Of a stretch of 23,374 nt of DNA, positions 22,595 to 23,374 are shown one piece after another; within the stretch, counting starts at the first letter, position 1, and the number at the start of each line of letters is the position of its first letter. A model generated the notes under the pieces. The model was not told the DNA's origin and searched no databases. It saw only the letters and a program-made list of their open reading frames with translations. Origin of the DNA: an uncultured Flavobacteriia bacterium (lineage in GTDB: Bacteria > Bacteroidota > Bacteroidia > Flavobacteriales_D > Crocinitomicaceae); contig CAISOQ010000485.1 of the NCBI GenBank assembly GCA_903887095.1, forward strand, positions 1 through 23,374. Direction: 5' to 3'. The position numbers and the translations under genes are program-made.

Positions 22595-23374
22595 TTATTC
22601 TATACCAAAATCAAATACTTTGTTTGAATTGTTAATGTAAGCCATGTTCTTTCCATTATTTCCCAGGTATACAAAACAATATTGGCCAGGCTCTATATCA
22701 CTTGGTAGTTTAATTTTGAACGTGTACTCAGAAACCTTCTCATATTTGAAATTAACTATGTATTTATCACCTATTGATAGGTCACTTTTCATGCCCTTTA
22801 TTTTTCCCGATTGATACTCCCTTTTATTCTTTTTAATAAATGGTAATATACTTTTCTGAACACGCAATTTGACCAATTTAAACTCATTAGGGCTTATCGC
22901 AACCGAATTTCCCTGCCAAGACCTCATAATTGAACCAAAGTAATCTTCATCATTAACAGATTGACCATGGGAACTATTTAAGTCTTTATCCATTGGAACA
23001 AAATTGAAATATATCTCTGTTGCTTTGGTTAATGTATAGTTAGCTTCATTTCCCTCTATTTGGGACATGATTTTATTTCCAAAATAAATAGACCTCAAAA
23101 TACCACCCTTGCTATTTGAAGAAGTGACCAATGTTGGGTCTAACGGTGTGTGTTTTTTGTCCTTCAGAAAATAAATTCCTGATTTTTTAAAAGTAAAATT
23201 GTTACCGTCACCATTGTTATTTACGCTCAAACTTTTTGTTTGGTCTAATTTTGATTGTTTATCAACCATTAAATTAATTACTGGATCAGAAACATTATTT
23301 TTTTTCAGATTAATGATTCCATCAGTGCTTACATCGAATTTTATTGGACTAGTGTTTATTTTGCTGATTATTAA
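22595..23374 (-). CDS. Hypothetical protein, C-terminal 259 residues (5' end beyond right edge)
   Basis: The leftward frame is open to the end of the window. The first ATG inside it (23269) is probably internal, because the 35 upstream codons continue in sense and read like protein. They include KFDVSTDGIINLKKNNVSDP then VINLMV, resembling the common short motif (D-x-I-I-x-L-x-K-x-G-V-S-D-x-V-I-x-x-M) seen near the N-terminus or middle of many Bacteroidota secreted proteins. The remainder holds a beta-rich region (SGIYFLKDKK, then SQIEGNEANYTL, then PNEFKLVKLRVQK) and ends EPGQYCFVYLGNNG...KVFDFGIE. That ending recalls a family of uncharacterised Bacteroidota proteins; I know no function. No catalytic motif, membrane segment or sorting domain is visible in this part. 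Confidence 0.7.
   Translation of the reverse strand, partial: LIISKINTSPIKFDVSTDGIINLKKNNVSDPVINLMVDKQSKLDQTKSLSVNNNGDGNNFTFKKSGIYFLKDKKHTPLDPTLVTSSNSKGGILRSIYFGNKIMSQIEGNEANYTLTKATEIYFNFVPMDKDLNSSHGQSVNDEDYFGSIMRSWQGNSVAISPNEFKLVKLRVQKSILPFIKKNKREYQSGKIKGMKSDLSIGDKYIVNFKYEKVSEYTFKIKLPSDIEPGQYCFVYLGNNGKNMAYINNSNKVFDFGIE

Overview
The window looks like chromosomal DNA of a Bacteroidota bacterium, most likely a member of Flavobacteriales (a Fluviicola/Crocinitomicaceae-type organism is my inference, not tested). The reasons are a PorP/SprF-family type IX secretion protein next to a cargo with a type B (gliding-motility-associated) C-terminal sorting domain, a HU-CCDC81/SPOR protein, TonB receptors with an N-terminal carboxypeptidase-regulatory-like domain, an AT-rich background, few Shine-Dalgarno sites, and several promoter-like elements of the Bacteroidota TAnnTTTG type.

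Layout. (1) Positions 1-7956 are a leftward block of envelope genes. In order of transcription they are two tandem paralogous TonB-dependent receptors, kdsB (Kdo activation for lipopolysaccharide), a HU-CCDC81/SPOR inner-membrane protein and a secreted papain-fold (C1) peptidase. At the extreme left edge is the first 15 codons of a BlaI/MecI-type repressor. (2) dprA (8079-9179, rightward, TTG start) converges on a large SurA/PpiD-type peptidyl-prolyl isomerase (9228-11435, leftward), with a good hairpin terminator between them. (3) A 1181-residue leftward gene (11572-15117) encodes a signal peptide, a predicted outer-membrane barrel, eight tandem Ig-like repeats of about 92 residues and a low-complexity, highly charged tail. 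Its 3' end carries a strong intrinsic terminator. (4) Diverging from it rightward are a T9SS type B cargo protein, a translationally coupled PorP/SprF protein, an OmpA-like coiled-coil lipoprotein and uvrC. (5) From about 20388 to the right end the DNA looks accessory. It holds a complete hipB-hipA toxin-antitoxin pair, flanked by two 35-bp near-identical direct repeats. The upstream copy carries a perfect palindrome with the spacing of classical HipB operators. A 397-bp stretch without a clear gene follows, and then the C-terminal part of a leftward hypothetical gene that runs off the right edge.

How the parts fit. The left block serves outer-membrane biogenesis and import. The central genes form a cell-surface set: chaperone/foldase, barrel with Ig stalk, T9SS cargo with its PorP partner, and a peptidoglycan-anchoring lipoprotein. 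dprA and uvrC are housekeeping DNA-processing genes. The most unusual parts are the barrel/Ig-repeat protein, whose topology is unclear and whose repeats show a recent two-unit duplication, and the hipBA cassette with its repeat-flanked borders and operator.
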